Shown: in pieces, positions 10,442 to 20,988 of the stretch
Layout: each line of letters starts with the position of its first letter
How positions within the stretch are numbered: position 1 is the stretch's first letter
NCBI RefSeq assembly: GCF_013376455.1
Contig: NZ_CP045504.1
Location: 3,183,001 to 3,247,000 of the forward strand
DNA from: Desulfolutivibrio sulfodismutans DSM 3696
Lineage (GTDB): Bacteria; Desulfobacterota; Desulfovibrionia; Desulfovibrionales; Desulfovibrionaceae
Direction: 5' to 3'
DNA: 64,000 nt
Program-made: the position numbers and the translations under genes
The notes under the pieces: generated by a model
Told to the model about the DNA's origin: nothing
Database searches by the model: none
Seen by the model: the letters and a program-made list of their open reading frames with translations, nothing else

Positions 10442-10813
10442 CTATCCCTCGCTGGGTTTTGTTTGGGAGACGCTGAACTTGCAAAACGGCGAGGTGCGCA
10501 CCTCGTCCTCCAGGTACAGGGTTCCGCCGAAATCGAGCACGATCCCGTCGAAGCACACCCCGAACTGGTCGCGTATCTCGTTTTCCACCAAAAGCGCGGC
10601 GAAGTAGACCCCGGAGATGCTCGGCACGGTCTCGCCGCGCGGCACGGTCAGGCGGTAGTTCTCAAGATGCAGGTTCTTGTCGTAGTGGTAGAGGATGTCC
10701 AAGCCCGCCTCGCCCAGATCCACGCAGCTTAAGGTCAGCAGGCGGTATCCGGCGGCGAACTTTTCCTTGGCCAGGGCCACGAGCCCTTGGGCGGTGATGG
10801 GGGATGCGTCCAT
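10442..10813 (-). CDS. echD: Ech hydrogenase subunit EchD (NuoC-like)
   Basis: 123 residues, the size of EchD. It is a short NuoC-type protein: the segment YRLTVPRGETVPSISGVYFA followed by ENEIRDQFGVCFDG corresponds to the conserved core of the 30-kDa subunit of complex I (ERE-x-x-D-x-FG). It has no cofactor motif and serves as a structural link between EchC and EchE. AAGGAC upstream supports the ATG at 10813. It sits between echC (87 bases) and echE (5 bases). Confidence 0.92.
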   Translation of the reverse strand: MDASPITAQGLVALAKEKFAAGYRLLTLSCVDLGEAGLDILYHYDKNLHLENYRLTVPRGETVPSISGVYFAALLVENEIRDQFGVCFDGIVLDFGGTLYLEDEVRTSPFCKFSVSQTKPSEG

Positions 10814-10900
10814 GTCAGGCGGCGTCCTTGTGGTGTTGTCGGGTCCGGTGGGCGCGGCGCGCCGGGAACTGCGTTTCGAAACGTCTCGGGTCGCGGGCGC

Positions 10901-11344
10901 CTAGGCCGTAAGCCCCAGCTTGACCTTGACCGCCTCCAGGGCCTTGACCACGCCGTCGATGATGGCCTCGGGCCTGGCCGGACAGCCCGGCACGTACACG
11001 TCCACGGGGATGACCTTGTCCACGCCGCCAACCACATTGTAGGCCTCGCGGAAAATCCCCCCGGACAGGCCGCAGGCCCCGATGGCGATGACCGCCTTTG
11101 GGTCGGGCATCTGGTCGTAGAGGTTTTTCAAGACATGCTTGTTGCGGTGGTTCACCGTGCCGGTGACCAGGAGCACGTCGGCGTGCTTGGGGTTGCCCAC
11201 GTTGACGATGCCGAAGCGTTCGATGTCGTACATCGGCGTCAGGCAGGCCAGAACCTCGATGTCGCAGCCGTTGCAGCTGCCGCAGTCGAAGTGCATGATC
11301 CACGGCGATTTGAGGCGTCCCTTGTTGATCAGGTCGGTGAACAT
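10901..11344 (-). CDS. echC: Ech hydrogenase small subunit EchC (NuoB-like)
   Basis: 147 residues from the ATG at 11344. Cysteines for the proximal [4Fe-4S] cluster are visible: CGSCNGCDIE near residue 22, GACGLSGG in the middle and VPGCPARPE near the end, the pattern of NuoB and of group 4 hydrogenase small subunits. It carries electrons from EchF to the NiFe site in EchE. It is third in the operon, 34 bases after the echB stop. Confidence 0.95.
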   Translation of the reverse strand: MFTDLINKGRLKSPWIMHFDCGSCNGCDIEVLACLTPMYDIERFGIVNVGNPKHADVLLVTGTVNHRNKHVLKNLYDQMPDPKAVIAIGACGLSGGIFREAYNVVGGVDKVIPVDVYVPGCPARPEAIIDGVVKALEAVKVKLGLTA

Positions 11345-11378
11345 GGGTTCGGCTCTCTTGTGATGTCCCGGCAAGGGG

Positions 11379-12230
11379 TTAGGCCACGTACAGCCACAGG
11401 ATGTTGACCAGCGACAACACCAGCCCCACGGTCAGGACCGAGCGCAGCATCCAGCGCCAGGTCATGCGGGCCATGACGTTGTCGATAAGGATCTCCAGGA
11501 AATAGGTGGCCGCCAGAAGGACCACTACGCCCAGGGCGCTGGTGGCGAAAAAAAGCGAGCAGATGCCGAGCACCAGGACCACCTCGAACCAGTGGGCGAT
11601 TTCCAGAAGGGCCAGATGCGGCCCGGAATATTCCGTGAGCACCCCGCGTACGATCTCCTGGTGGGCGTGCTGGCTGGCCGAGATGTCGAAGGGGGATTTG
11701 CGCAGCTTGATGGTCAGGACATAGCCCAGGACGATGAACATCAGGGGCAGGTCATAGAGAAGCGGCGTGGGATGCTCGAGGATGGCCGTGATCCTGAAGC
11801 TGCCCGTGACCATGGCCATGGACACGAAGACCAGGATCAGAAGCGGCTCGTAGGCCAGCATCTGCCACAGCTCGCGCTGGCCGCCGATCTGGCTGTAGGG
11901 CGAGGGGGCGGACAGGGCGCCGACCACCAGGAACACCGCGCCGATGGTCAGGACGAAAAAGATCAAAAGCAGGTCGCCCTGCATGAAGAAGATAAACACC
12001 GAGGTTACGGCGGCGGCCAGATAGACAGAGGCCGAAAGCGCCTGCCAGGGGTTGACCACCATCTTTGTTTTGCCCAGGAGTTTGAGCACGTCGTAAAACG
12101 GCTGCAACACCGGCGGGCCGTAGCGCGACTGCAGCCAGGCCGTGAGCCGCCGGTCCACCCCGGCCAGAAGCCCGCCCACCAGGGGCGTGAGCGCCACGGC
12201 CAAAAGGGCCAGGACGAGTTTGCCTACCAC
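11379..12230 (-). CDS. echB: Ech hydrogenase membrane subunit EchB (NuoH-like)
   Basis: 283 residues from a GTG at 12230 that overlaps the echA stop (GTGGTAG), so translation is probably coupled. About eight membrane segments. The NuoH signature is present: LQSRYGPPVLQPFYDVLKL near the N-terminus and SPFDISASQHAHQEIV in the loop that faces the small subunit. This subunit anchors the hydrogenase module and joins the ion pathway. A much longer open frame continues upstream through echA but is antisense-type noise. Confidence 0.93.
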   Translation of the reverse strand: MVGKLVLALLAVALTPLVGGLLAGVDRRLTAWLQSRYGPPVLQPFYDVLKLLGKTKMVVNPWQALSASVYLAAAVTSVFIFFMQGDLLLIFFVLTIGAVFLVVGALSAPSPYSQIGGQRELWQMLAYEPLLILVFVSMAMVTGSFRITAILEHPTPLLYDLPLMFIVLGYVLTIKLRKSPFDISASQHAHQEIVRGVLTEYSGPHLALLEIAHWFEVVLVLGICSLFFATSALGVVVLLAATYFLEILIDNVMARMTWRWMLRSVLTVGLVLSLVNILWLYVA

Positions 12231-14140
12231 AGCACACCTCCGAGCATGAGCGCCACAAGCGCCAGGGCGGCCACATTGGCGTATCTGCCAAGCATCTCCT
12301 CGCCGAATATCCGGGGCAGGTACGCATTCCCCGGCGTCGCCGCCACGGGCTGGTTCATGGGGCCGGTGAATCCCGGATGGCCGTTCACGTCGCGTTGGGC
12401 CCCGCACATGTAGGGGGCCGCGACATCGGCCGGGTTGATCCGCCCGGCGGCCCGCAGGGCCACGATGAACCCGATGCCGAGGATCAGGAACAGGGGATAG
12501 ATCCAGAAGACGCCGCTGACGTTTTCCATGCCGCCCGTGCTCACGGCATATCCCGGGGCGGCGTAGTACATGGCCACCATGGGGGCCACCAGCCTGTTGT
12601 AAAGAAACGGCGCGCCGAGGCTTAAGATCACGGAGGCCCCGGCCAGGATCGTCAGGGGCAGCCGCACCGACGGAGGCTGCTCCTCGGGCGTGCCCCGGCC
12701 GAAGGGGGCGGAAAAGAGCATGCCTGCCCACCGGGCCCAGAACAGCACGGTCAGGGCGCTGCCCATGGCCAGCATGGCCACGACCAGGAACTGGGCCGAG
12801 GCCGATTCGATGGCCATCCACTTGGCCAGGAGCATGCCGAACGGCGGCAGCATCATGGTCATGATGCCGATGGCGGTGAGAACCGCCGTGCGCGGCATGA
12901 CCCGGGAAAGGCCGCGCATGTCCTCGATGTCCCGGCTGCCGATGCGTTGTTCGATGCTCCCGACGCACATGAACAGCAGGGCCTTGGACACGGCGTGGAA
13001 GATGATCAGCAGCACGGCGGCGGTGATGGAGGCCGGGGTGTTGATGCCCGCGCAGGCGATGATCAGGGCTAGGTTGGAGATGGTGGAATAGGCCAGGATC
13101 TTTTTGCCGTTGGACTGGCCCACGGCCATGGCCGCCATGGCCAGAAAGCAGAACGCCCCGAAAAGCGCCACCAGGGCCGAGAGGTAGGTGCCCACGAACA
13201 GCGGGGCCAGGCGGACGATGAGATACACCCCGGCCTTGACCATGGTGGAGGAGTGCAGAAGGGCCGACACCGGGGTGGGCGCGACCATGGCCCCGGTCAG
13301 CCAGCTCTGGAACGGGGCCTGGGCGGCCTTGGTGAATCCGGCGAAGATCAGAAGGAACAGCGGGACCACCAAAAGGCCCCCGGCCGAAATCTCCGGGGCT
13401 ATGGCCAGAAGCGCCTGCAGGGACAGGGTTTGGGCCCCCTTTTGAAGCAGGATCAGGCCCAGCACGAAGGCCGCGCCGCCCACCACGTTCATCCACAGGG
13501 CGCGTTCGGCGTTTTTGCGGGCGATGTCCGTGCCGTCGTGGCCGATGAGCACGAACGAGCACAGGGTGGTGATCTCCCAGAAAAAGTACATCCAGGACAG
13601 GCTGTCGGCCAGAACCAGCCCGTTCATGGCCCCCAGGAACAGGATGATGAAGAAAAAGAACCGGGGCTGCCTGGATTTTTCCAGGTGCAGGTGTTCCTCA
13701 TGCCCCTTCATGTAGCCCAGGGCGTAGACGCCAATCAGCGAGCCGATCATGGAGATGATGGCCACCATGACGAGGCTTAAGTCGTCCACATAGAAGGCCG
13801 GGGCCGTGGCGGCATGGTCGGCCAGAAAAAAGTCCAGGAAGGCCAGCCCGGCGATCTGCCCCAGGGACAGCCAGACCACGAGTTGGTTTTTCAGGCGGAC
13901 GCCGAAAAAGACGATGATCCCCAGCAGCGCGAAATCGCCCACGGTCACCAGGGCCTCGAAGATGGGCGAGGCGCCCAGAGTGAAAGGCCCCTGGGTGAGC
14001 AGACAGGCCGAGGCTGTGATGAGGACCAGGGAGGTTGCGACCATGATCAGTTTGCGCGGCGCGGCGCCCCGGGCCAAAAAGGCCAGGACGGCGGCGAAAA
14101 ACGGCAAAAGCACGGTTGCGAAAACCAGGGTGTCGCGCAT
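12224..14140 (-). CDS. echA: Ech hydrogenase membrane subunit EchA (NuoL/MrpA-like)
   Basis: 638 residues with about 15 or more hydrophobic segments, the size of EchA and NuoL. The proton-transporter core is recognisable: GAMNGLVLADSLSWMYFFWE, the Lys-containing FAGFTKAAQAPFQSWLTGAM and HSSTMVKAGVYLIVRL. It pumps H+ or Na+ when ferredoxin reduces protons, or is driven in reverse. It is first in echABCDEF, the gene order known from Desulfovibrio gigas and Methanosarcina. GAGG precedes the ATG. The leader (14141-14300) shows two TTGAC boxes on the minus strand but no convincing -10. Confidence 0.94.
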   Translation of the reverse strand: MRDTLVFATVLLPFFAAVLAFLARGAAPRKLIMVATSLVLITASACLLTQGPFTLGASPIFEALVTVGDFALLGIIVFFGVRLKNQLVVWLSLGQIAGLAFLDFFLADHAATAPAFYVDDLSLVMVAIISMIGSLIGVYALGYMKGHEEHLHLEKSRQPRFFFFIILFLGAMNGLVLADSLSWMYFFWEITTLCSFVLIGHDGTDIARKNAERALWMNVVGGAAFVLGLILLQKGAQTLSLQALLAIAPEISAGGLLVVPLFLLIFAGFTKAAQAPFQSWLTGAMVAPTPVSALLHSSTMVKAGVYLIVRLAPLFVGTYLSALVALFGAFCFLAMAAMAVGQSNGKKILAYSTISNLALIIACAGINTPASITAAVLLIIFHAVSKALLFMCVGSIEQRIGSRDIEDMRGLSRVMPRTAVLTAIGIMTMMLPPFGMLLAKWMAIESASAQFLVVAMLAMGSALTVLFWARWAGMLFSAPFGRGTPEEQPPSVRLPLTILAGASVILSLGAPFLYNRLVAPMVAMYYAAPGYAVSTGGMENVSGVFWIYPLFLILGIGFIVALRAAGRINPADVAAPYMCGAQRDVNGHPGFTGPMNQPVAATPGNAYLPRIFGEEMLGRYANVAALALVALMLGGVLW

Positions 14141-14483
14141 GGACGCCTCGCTTGGGGGGTTGAGGACGTTTCGATCCGCCGACCGGGACAGGACTGTCGG
14201 GCAGGAATCTCCCGGGTTGCCGCCTGCGGTGCTGCGGCTGGCGGAGGATGACCCGACAGACGCTAGTCAAAACCCGTCTCCGGGTCAAGAGGTGAAAAAA
14301 AACAGGAGGATGTCATTCGTGCGGCGGTTGCAGAAAGCGGTTCCCGGCGTGCCTTGCGCCGGGCAGCATTTTGCGGTGGTGGCGCGCGCCGGGCGGGCTG
14401 GGCCTGGGGCCTCCCGGGCAGCCCCGGAGCGGACGTCCGTCTCCGGATGGTGAAAAAAAACGGGGCGGCGGCAATTTTTTTTC

Positions 14484-14511
14484 TTGCCTTTGCGGAAATC
14501 GTGGTTAGATT
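14484..14511 (+). promoter_or_regulatory. Probable housekeeping promoter of groESL
   Basis: TTGCCT (14484-14489) and TAGATT (14506-14511) are separated by 16 bases. The start site would fall just before the CIRCE repeat, which is the usual arrangement for HrcA-controlled groESL promoters. Confidence 0.6.
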
Positions 14512-14526
14512 CTCTCCCGCCTGAGA

Positions 14527-14553
14527 CTGGCACTCGACGTGGGCGAGTGCTAA
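14527..14553 (+). promoter_or_regulatory. CIRCE operator (HrcA binding site) of groESL
   Basis: CTGGCACTC, nine spacer bases, GAGTGCTAA. The right arm is a perfect match to the CIRCE consensus (TTAGCACTC-N9-GAGTGCTAA) and the left arm matches at seven of nine. It lies in the leader 41 bases before the groES start. HrcA bound here represses chaperonin synthesis until heat or misfolded protein titrates GroEL. The hrcA gene itself is not in the window. Confidence 0.92.
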
Positions 14554-14594
14554 CAGAAAACACACATCAAAACACCCAATGGAGGTCATAGCAC

Positions 14595-14885
14595 ATGAAG
14601 CTTAAACCGCTTGGCGATCGCGTTCTGGTGAAGCGTCTCGAAGAAGAGACGATGACCAAGGGCGGCCTGTACATCCCGGATTCGGCCAAGGAAAAGCCCA
14701 TGAAGGGCGAGATCAAGGCTGTGGGCGACGGCAAACTCGGCGAAGACGGCAAGCGCATGAAGCCCAACGTCAAGGCCGGGGAATTCGTGCTTTTCAACAA
14801 GTACGCCGGGACCGAGATCAAGGTCGAGGACGAGGAATTCCTGATCATGCGCGAGGACGACATCCTCTGCATCATCGAAAAATAG
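14595..14885 (+). CDS. groES: Co-chaperonin GroES
   Basis: 96 residues, the normal length. It begins [18 protein letters not shown], contains the mobile loop ([17 protein letters not shown]) and ends [20 protein letters not shown]. The heptameric lid caps GroEL and helps enclose folding clients in the cytosol. GGAGGT lies ten bases upstream of the ATG. It is co-transcribed with groEL 69 bases downstream, behind a CIRCE element. Confidence 0.98.
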   Translation: MKLKPLGDRVLVKRLEEETMTKGGLYIPDSAKEKPMKGEIKAVGDGKLGEDGKRMKPNVKAGEFVLFNKYAGTEIKVEDEEFLIMREDDILCIIEK

Positions 14886-14942
14886 CGGCGCGTGAAACCC
14901 GTCTTCGCATTTTTTCCATTTCCCATCATTTCCGAAAAGTAA

Positions 14943-16595
<1,653 letters not shown>

Positions 16596-16664
16596 CCCGC
16601 GCCCGCACCGCGCCATCGATCATGACCCGGGGCCGGACGAAACTCCGGCCCCGTTGACTGCTTC

Positions 16665-16704
16665 CGAACCCCTTCCGGTTATGCCGGGAGGGGTTCGCTG
16701 TTTT
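16665..16704 (+). terminator. Probable groESL terminator
   Basis: A 14-bp stem with one G-T pair (16665-16678 with 16684-16697) and a 5-nt loop is followed by CTGTTTT. A second GC-rich hairpin without a T tract lies just before it (16629-16637 with 16644-16652). Confidence 0.7.
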
Positions 16705-16817
16705 CCGGCCGGAGCGCATTTTGTCCCGGGACGTCCGGATGGTCCCGGCTGCGGCCTGGGCGGCGTGGCTTGTCCCTGCCCGGCGGTTGGGATAGGCTTT
16801 CGCCCCACGGAGGTTTC

Positions 16818-17441
16818 ATGAAGAGCAGGCTCCTGACGCAAACCGCCAAGGCGATCCTGGCCGTGACCGGCCTCATCACCCTGTCCTTTCTGTTTTTCGA
16901 CCGCCCGGCGGCCTGGTTCGCCCACGGCCTCAAACAGACGGCGGTGTTTGACCTGGCGAAATACGTAAGCCTTACGGCCGACGAGACGTTTTTCTTTTCG
17001 CTTTTGGCCGTAGGCCTGGCTGCAAGCGCCGTGAACCTCCTGGGTTCAACCCCGAAGGACTGGGCGCGCGACCTCCTGTGCATCTGCCTGGCGGTCTGTG
17101 CGGCCATCGCCCTGACGGACTGCCTGAAATTCGTGTTTGGGCGCTGCCGACCGCCCCTTCTTTTCACCGAGGACCGCTACGGCTTCACCTGGTTCACCGT
17201 GAAAAGCGGGTTCACGTCCTTTCCTTCGGGCCACTCCACGCGCATCTTCGCCCTCTGTGCGGCCCTGGCCCTGCGTTTTCGCCGTCTGGCCGGGCCGCTT
17301 CTTCTGGTGGCGGCCATGGTGGGGGTCAGCCGGGTGTTCGCCCTCAGGCATTATCCCTCCGACGTGCTGGCCGGGGCCTTCGTCGGGGTCACGGCCGCCT
17401 GCTGGGCGTGGGCCCTGCGCCGGGTCGGCCCCGGGGCCTGA
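16818..17441 (+). CDS. PAP2-superfamily membrane phosphatase
   Basis: 207 residues from the ATG at 16818, with GGAGG six bases upstream. About five or six membrane segments. The three phosphatase motifs are present: KFVFGRCRPP (K-x6-RP), FPSGHST (PSGH) and SRVFALRHYPSDVLAG (SR-x5-H-x3-D). Such enzymes remove phosphate from undecaprenyl pyrophosphate, phosphatidic acid or related lipids at the outer face of the inner membrane. The substrate cannot be told from sequence. It is a single gene between groESL and a DUF202 gene. Confidence 0.88.
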   Translation: MKSRLLTQTAKAILAVTGLITLSFLFFDRPAAWFAHGLKQTAVFDLAKYVSLTADETFFFSLLAVGLAASAVNLLGSTPKDWARDLLCICLAVCAAIALTDCLKFVFGRCRPPLLFTEDRYGFTWFTVKSGFTSFPSGHSTRIFALCAALALRFRRLAGPLLLVAAMVGVSRVFALRHYPSDVLAGAFVGVTAACWAWALRRVGPGA

Positions 17442-17587
17442 ACCCTCCGCCGTCCGGAAGACGCGGCCGCGACATGCGGGCATCCGGGAGTGTTGTCGCC
17501 GTGTTGCAGACGCCGCCCGCAGCCCCCGGTTTGCCACGGCCTGCCCTTTTGGCTATTGCCTCGCACTGACACCAAAGGGAGCCCGCC

Positions 17588-18013
17588 ATGAAAGACTGCA
17601 CCATCCCCACCACGGCCTTCGACCTGACCAACCCCCAGGTGCTTCTGGCCTGGCAGCGCAACCATCTGGCCAACGAGCGCACCTTTTTGGCATGGTGCCG
17701 CACGGGACTGGCCCTCTTCGCCTTCGGGTTCGTCATCGAGCGCTTCGATTTCTTCATCCGCCAGATGCAGTCCCTGCCCATGTTCGAGGGCCTGACCCGC
17801 AAGCACCTGCACACCGAGGCCATCAGCCTGACCACCTTCGCCGTGGGCGTGGCCGTGATCATCATGGCCGGGTGGCGATTCGCCTATGTGCGCCGCCTCA
17901 TCAACCGGGGCGAGCAGCAGTTTTCGGCCCTGCCGGACATGCTGTTCATGATCTCCATCATGACCATCATCATCAGCCTCTTTGCCGCGTTCTGGCTGCT
18001 GGTGGCCAGGTAG
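17588..18013 (+). CDS. DUF202 family membrane protein
   Basis: 141 residues. The family signature LANERTFLAWCRTGLALFAF is present near residues 25-44, followed by three predicted membrane helices (about 38-55, 78-95 and 117-138). This is the YidH/DUF202 group of small inner-membrane proteins, whose role is not established. AAAGGGAG lies eight bases upstream of the ATG. It ends 11 bases before the cobamide fusion gene, so the two may share a transcript, though no functional link is known. Confidence 0.85.
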   Translation: MKDCTIPTTAFDLTNPQVLLAWQRNHLANERTFLAWCRTGLALFAFGFVIERFDFFIRQMQSLPMFEGLTRKHLHTEAISLTTFAVGVAVIIMAGWRFAYVRRLINRGEQQFSALPDMLFMISIMTIIISLFAAFWLLVAR

Positions 18014-18024
18014 CCCACATCCCC

Positions 18025-20724
18025 ATGCCCCCCATGCCCCCCGTATCTGGCCTCGCGCCCACAACCCACGGCGGCCATGTCCTGGCCCTGGCCGCGTCCA
18101 GCGGCCGTGATCCGGCGGACATCCTGGATTTTTCGGCCAGCATGAACCCGCTCGGGCCGCCGGACGCCCTGCGCCCGATCATCAGCCGCACCGTGTCCGA
18201 CCTGATCCGCTATCCCGACCCGGACAGCGCCGGGCTCCTGGCGGCCGCCAGCCGCCGCTACGGCGTCCCGGTGCAAACGCTTTTGGCCGGAAACGGCACC
18301 AGCGACCTGCTCTTCGCCCTGGCCAGGGCCGCCCGAGGCCCGGTCGGGCCGGTCGGGACGGTCAGGACGGGCGGTGCGGATGGGCCGGTCTGGTCCCGGG
18401 CCGTGGTCGTGGCCCCCTGCTATGTGGACTACCGCCGGGCCTGCGAGCGGGCCGGGCTGGCCGTGACGCCCTTCCTCACATCCCCGGAGGAAGCGTTCGC
18501 TCTGGATTTTGCAGCCCTTGAGGCCGCCCTGCCCGAGTCCCCGGCCCTGGTCTTTCTGGGGCGTCCCCAGAACCCCACCGGACAGAGCTTTCCGGACGCG
18601 CCCCTGCGGGAGCTGGCCGCCCGGCGTCCGGACTGTCTGTTCGTGGTGGACGAGGCCTTTGCCGATTTCGTGCCGGATTTTTTCAGCCTGACCCGGGAGC
18701 GACCGGCCAATGTGGCCGTCTTCTTGTCCCTGACCAAGTCCTTTGCCGTGCCGGGGCTGCGTCTGGGGCTTTTTGCCGCCGATGCGGCCCTTGTCGGCCG
18801 GGTGCGGGAGGAACTGGCCCCCTGGCCGGTCAACGCCCTGGCCCAGGCCGTGGGGGAGGCCTTTCTCGGGGATGCGGACTTTTTGGCCCGTACCAGGACG
18901 GAGACGGCCCGGCTGCGGCAGGCCCTGGCCAGGGGGCTGGCGGAACTGCCCGGGGTGCGGGTGTTCCCGTCCCAGGCCAATTTTTTGTTGTGCTGCCTGG
19001 AGGGCGAGCCGGATGCGGCTCTTGTCCTGCGCGACCGGCTGTTGGCCGGACACGGTGTGGCCATCCGGGCCTGCGCCGATTTCGAGGGCCTGTCCGGCCG
19101 CTTTTTCCGGGTGGCTGTTCGTGGCGACGAAGACAACGCCCGGCTGCTTGCGGCCATGAGGGGATTGCTCGATCCGGCCCGGCTCCGGCCTCAACGGCGG
19201 CATCGGCCGCCCGTGGCGGCCGGGCCGCGCCGGACCCCGGCCATCATGTTCCAGGGCACGACCTCAAACGCCGGGAAGTCCGTCCTGGCCGCCGCCCTGT
19301 GCCGCATCCTGCGCCGCCGGGGCCTGTCCGTGGCCCCGTTCAAGGCCCAGAACATGTCGCTTAATTCCGGGGTCACCCCGGACGGCCTGGAGATGGGCCG
19401 GGCCCAGATCCTCCAGGCCCGGGCCTGCGGCCTGGCCCCCGAGGCGGCCATGAACCCGGTGTTGCTCAAACCCTCCTCGGAGACCGGCTCCCAGGTCATC
19501 GTCCTGGGCCGCCCGGTGGGCAACATGGACGCCCGCACCTATTTCGCCCGCAAGCGCGAGCTTTTTTCCACGGTCACGGCGGCCTACGACGGCCTGGCGG
19601 CCCGCCACGAGGTCATGGTCCTGGAGGGCGCGGGAAGCCCGGCCGAGATCAACCTCATGCGCCACGACATCGTGAACATGGCCATGGCCGCCCATGCCGG
19701 GGCGGCGGTGCTCCTGGTCGCAGACATCGACCGGGGCGGGTCGTTCGCGGCCCTGGCCGGGACCATGGAGCTTTTGCCCGAGGCCGACCGGCGGCGAGTG
19801 GCCGGTTTCGTGCTCAACCGCTTCCGGGGCGATCCCAGGCTTCTGGGCGACGGGCCGGACTTTCTCTGTCGGCTGACGGGCAGGCGGGTGTGGGGCGTTG
19901 TGCCCAACATCGTAAACCTGGAGCTGCCCGAGGAGGATTCGGTGTCGCTCAAGGCCGGGGGGCTTTTGCCCGTGCGCCGGGAGGCCGATCTGGACGTGGC
20001 CGTGATCGATCTGCCGCACCTCTCCAATTTCACGGACTGCGACGCCCTTCTGGTGGAGCCGGATACGGCCGTGCGCCTGGTGCGCGCCCCGGGGGAGGTG
20101 GCCCCCGGCCGCAGGCCCGACGCCCTGATTCTACCCGGCAGCAAGAACACCCTGGCCGACCTGGCCTGGCTGCGGACTGTGGGCCTGGACCGGGAGATCG
20201 CGGCCTGCGCGGCCTCGGGCCGGTGCGAGGTGGTGGGGATCTGCGCCGGGATGCAGATGCTCGGCGACGAGGTGCGCGACCCCACGGGCCTGGAGTCGGG
20301 CCGGGAGCGGGAGGCGGGGCTGGGGCTTTTGCCTCTGGCCACGGAGCTTTTGCCCGAAAAGACCCTGCGCTTCGTGGCGGCGGTCCACCTGCCCAGCGGC
20401 AGCGCGCTTGCGGGTTATGAGATCCACCACGGGACCAGCCGACCGTCGTGCGCCTCCGGGCTTGTGGAGGTCGTGCGCCGCGAGGACGGCCAGGCCCTGG
20501 GGCACGCCCGTCCGGACGGGCTGGCGTGGGGGTCGTACCTGCATGGCCTGTTCGACGCCGACGGCTTTCGCCGCGTCTGGCTGGACGGCCTGCGCCGCCG
20601 CAAGGGCCTTGCCCCCCGGACGGTCCCCACTCCCTACGACCTGGAACCGGCCCTCTCCCGGTTGGCTGACGTGGTGGAGGCGCACCTGGACATGCAGGCC
20701 GTGGCGGCCGTCCTCGGGCTGTGA
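18025..20724 (+). CDS. Fused threonine-phosphate decarboxylase-like aminotransferase (CobD) and cobyric acid synthase (CobQ/CbiP)
   Basis: 899 residues in one frame. Residues about 1-385 form a PLP-dependent class I/II aminotransferase fold of the CobD type: DFSASMNPLGPP, GNGTSDLLFAL, NPTGQ and the Schiff-base Lys238 in SLTKSFAVPGLRLG. A short Arg/Pro-rich linker follows. Residues about 406-899 are CobQ: an ATP-binding FQGTTSNAGKS, KAQNMSLNSG, the glutaminase nucleophile Cys740 in GICAGMQMLG and His840 in GSYLHGLFD. CobQ amidates adenosylcobyrinic acid diamide at four side chains; CobD supplies aminopropanol phosphate for the next step, so fusion joins consecutive inputs of cobamide synthesis. 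Start choice between 18025 and 18034 is uncertain because the ribosome site is weak. Confidence 0.9.
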   Translation: MPPMPPVSGLAPTTHGGHVLALAASSGRDPADILDFSASMNPLGPPDALRPIISRTVSDLIRYPDPDSAGLLAAASRRYGVPVQTLLAGNGTSDLLFALARAARGPVGPVGTVRTGGADGPVWSRAVVVAPCYVDYRRACERAGLAVTPFLTSPEEAFALDFAALEAALPESPALVFLGRPQNPTGQSFPDAPLRELAARRPDCLFVVDEAFADFVPDFFSLTRERPANVAVFLSLTKSFAVPGLRLGLFAADAALVGRVREELAPWPVNALAQAVGEAFLGDADFLARTRTETARLRQALARGLAELPGVRVFPSQANFLLCCLEGEPDAALVLRDRLLAGHGVAIRACADFEGLSGRFFRVAVRGDEDNARLLAAMRGLLDPARLRPQRRHRPPVAAGPRRTPAIMFQGTTSNAGKSVLAAALCRILRRRGLSVAPFKAQNMSLNSGVTPDGLEMGRAQILQARACGLAPEAAMNPVLLKPSSETGSQVIVLGRPVGNMDARTYFARKRELFSTVTAAYDGLAARHEVMVLEGAGSPAEINLMRHDIVNMAMAAHAGAAVLLVADIDRGGSFAALAGTMELLPEADRRRVAGFVLNRFRGDPRLLGDGPDFLCRLTGRRVWGVVPNIVNLELPEEDSVSLKAGGLLPVRREADLDVAVIDLPHLSNFTDCDALLVEPDTAVRLVRAPGEVAPGRRPDALILPGSKNTLADLAWLRTVGLDREIAACAASGRCEVVGICAGMQMLGDEVRDPTGLESGREREAGLGLLPLATELLPEKTLRFVAAVHLPSGSALAGYEIHHGTSRPSCASGLVEVVRREDGQALGHARPDGLAWGSYLHGLFDADGFRRVWLDGLRRRKGLAPRTVPTPYDLEPALSRLADVVEAHLDMQAVAAVLGL

Positions 20725-20754
20725 GAGCCGACCTGTCGCTTCGCGCCGGGACAA

Positions 20755-20787
20755 CGCAAAAAGGCCGGATCGGCAAAGCGATCCGGC
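20755..20787 (-). terminator. Possible terminator of the fmdB-like gene
   Basis: A 9-bp stem (20764-20772 with 20779-20787) with a 6-nt loop runs into CCTTTTTTGC on the minus strand. It lies about 200 bases beyond the fmdB stop, so an earlier hairpin may act first. Confidence 0.45.
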
Positions 20788-20884
20788 TCATGCTGCCGAC
20801 ACAGTCAGCAGCCTTGAAATTCACGGGCAGGCCGCGGCGCAGCCGGGCCGTCAGCGAGGGATTTTCGGGGCTTTGCGCCCGGCG

Positions 20885-20937
20885 GTTGTGCCGCCGTTGG
20901 CGGCACAACGCCCCGGTTTGTTGAAACCGGGGCGTTG
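20885..20937. other. Two overlapping, mutually exclusive hairpins
   Basis: Hairpin A (20885-20895 with 20899-20909, 11 bp) and hairpin B (20906-20919 with 20924-20937, 14 bp) share bases 20906-20909. Both are perfect. They lie between the convergent cobD-cobQ and fmdB-like genes and may serve as a bidirectional transcription barrier. No strong T tract follows either one. Confidence 0.6.
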
Positions 20938-20988
20938 ACATCAGCCGGGGCTGGCGGCCGACGGCGGGGCTGCGGGAAAAACCGGGAG

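Noticed and set aside
8751-10607. 618-codon plus-strand frame opposite echF, echE and echD
   Set aside because: Antisense shadow; the minus-strand genes carry complete cluster and NiFe motifs.
11379-13562. A 727-codon frame running through echB and echA
   Set aside because: Only the part from 12230 encodes EchB; the upstream part is an out-of-frame shadow of echA without conserved sequence.
14190-14280. Two TTGAC boxes on the minus strand upstream of echA
   Set aside because: The best -10 match 17 bases later (TAGCGT) is too poor to call a promoter.
16629-16652. GC-rich 9-bp hairpin just after groEL as terminator
   Set aside because: No T tract follows; the next hairpin at 16665 with CTGTTTT is the better candidate.
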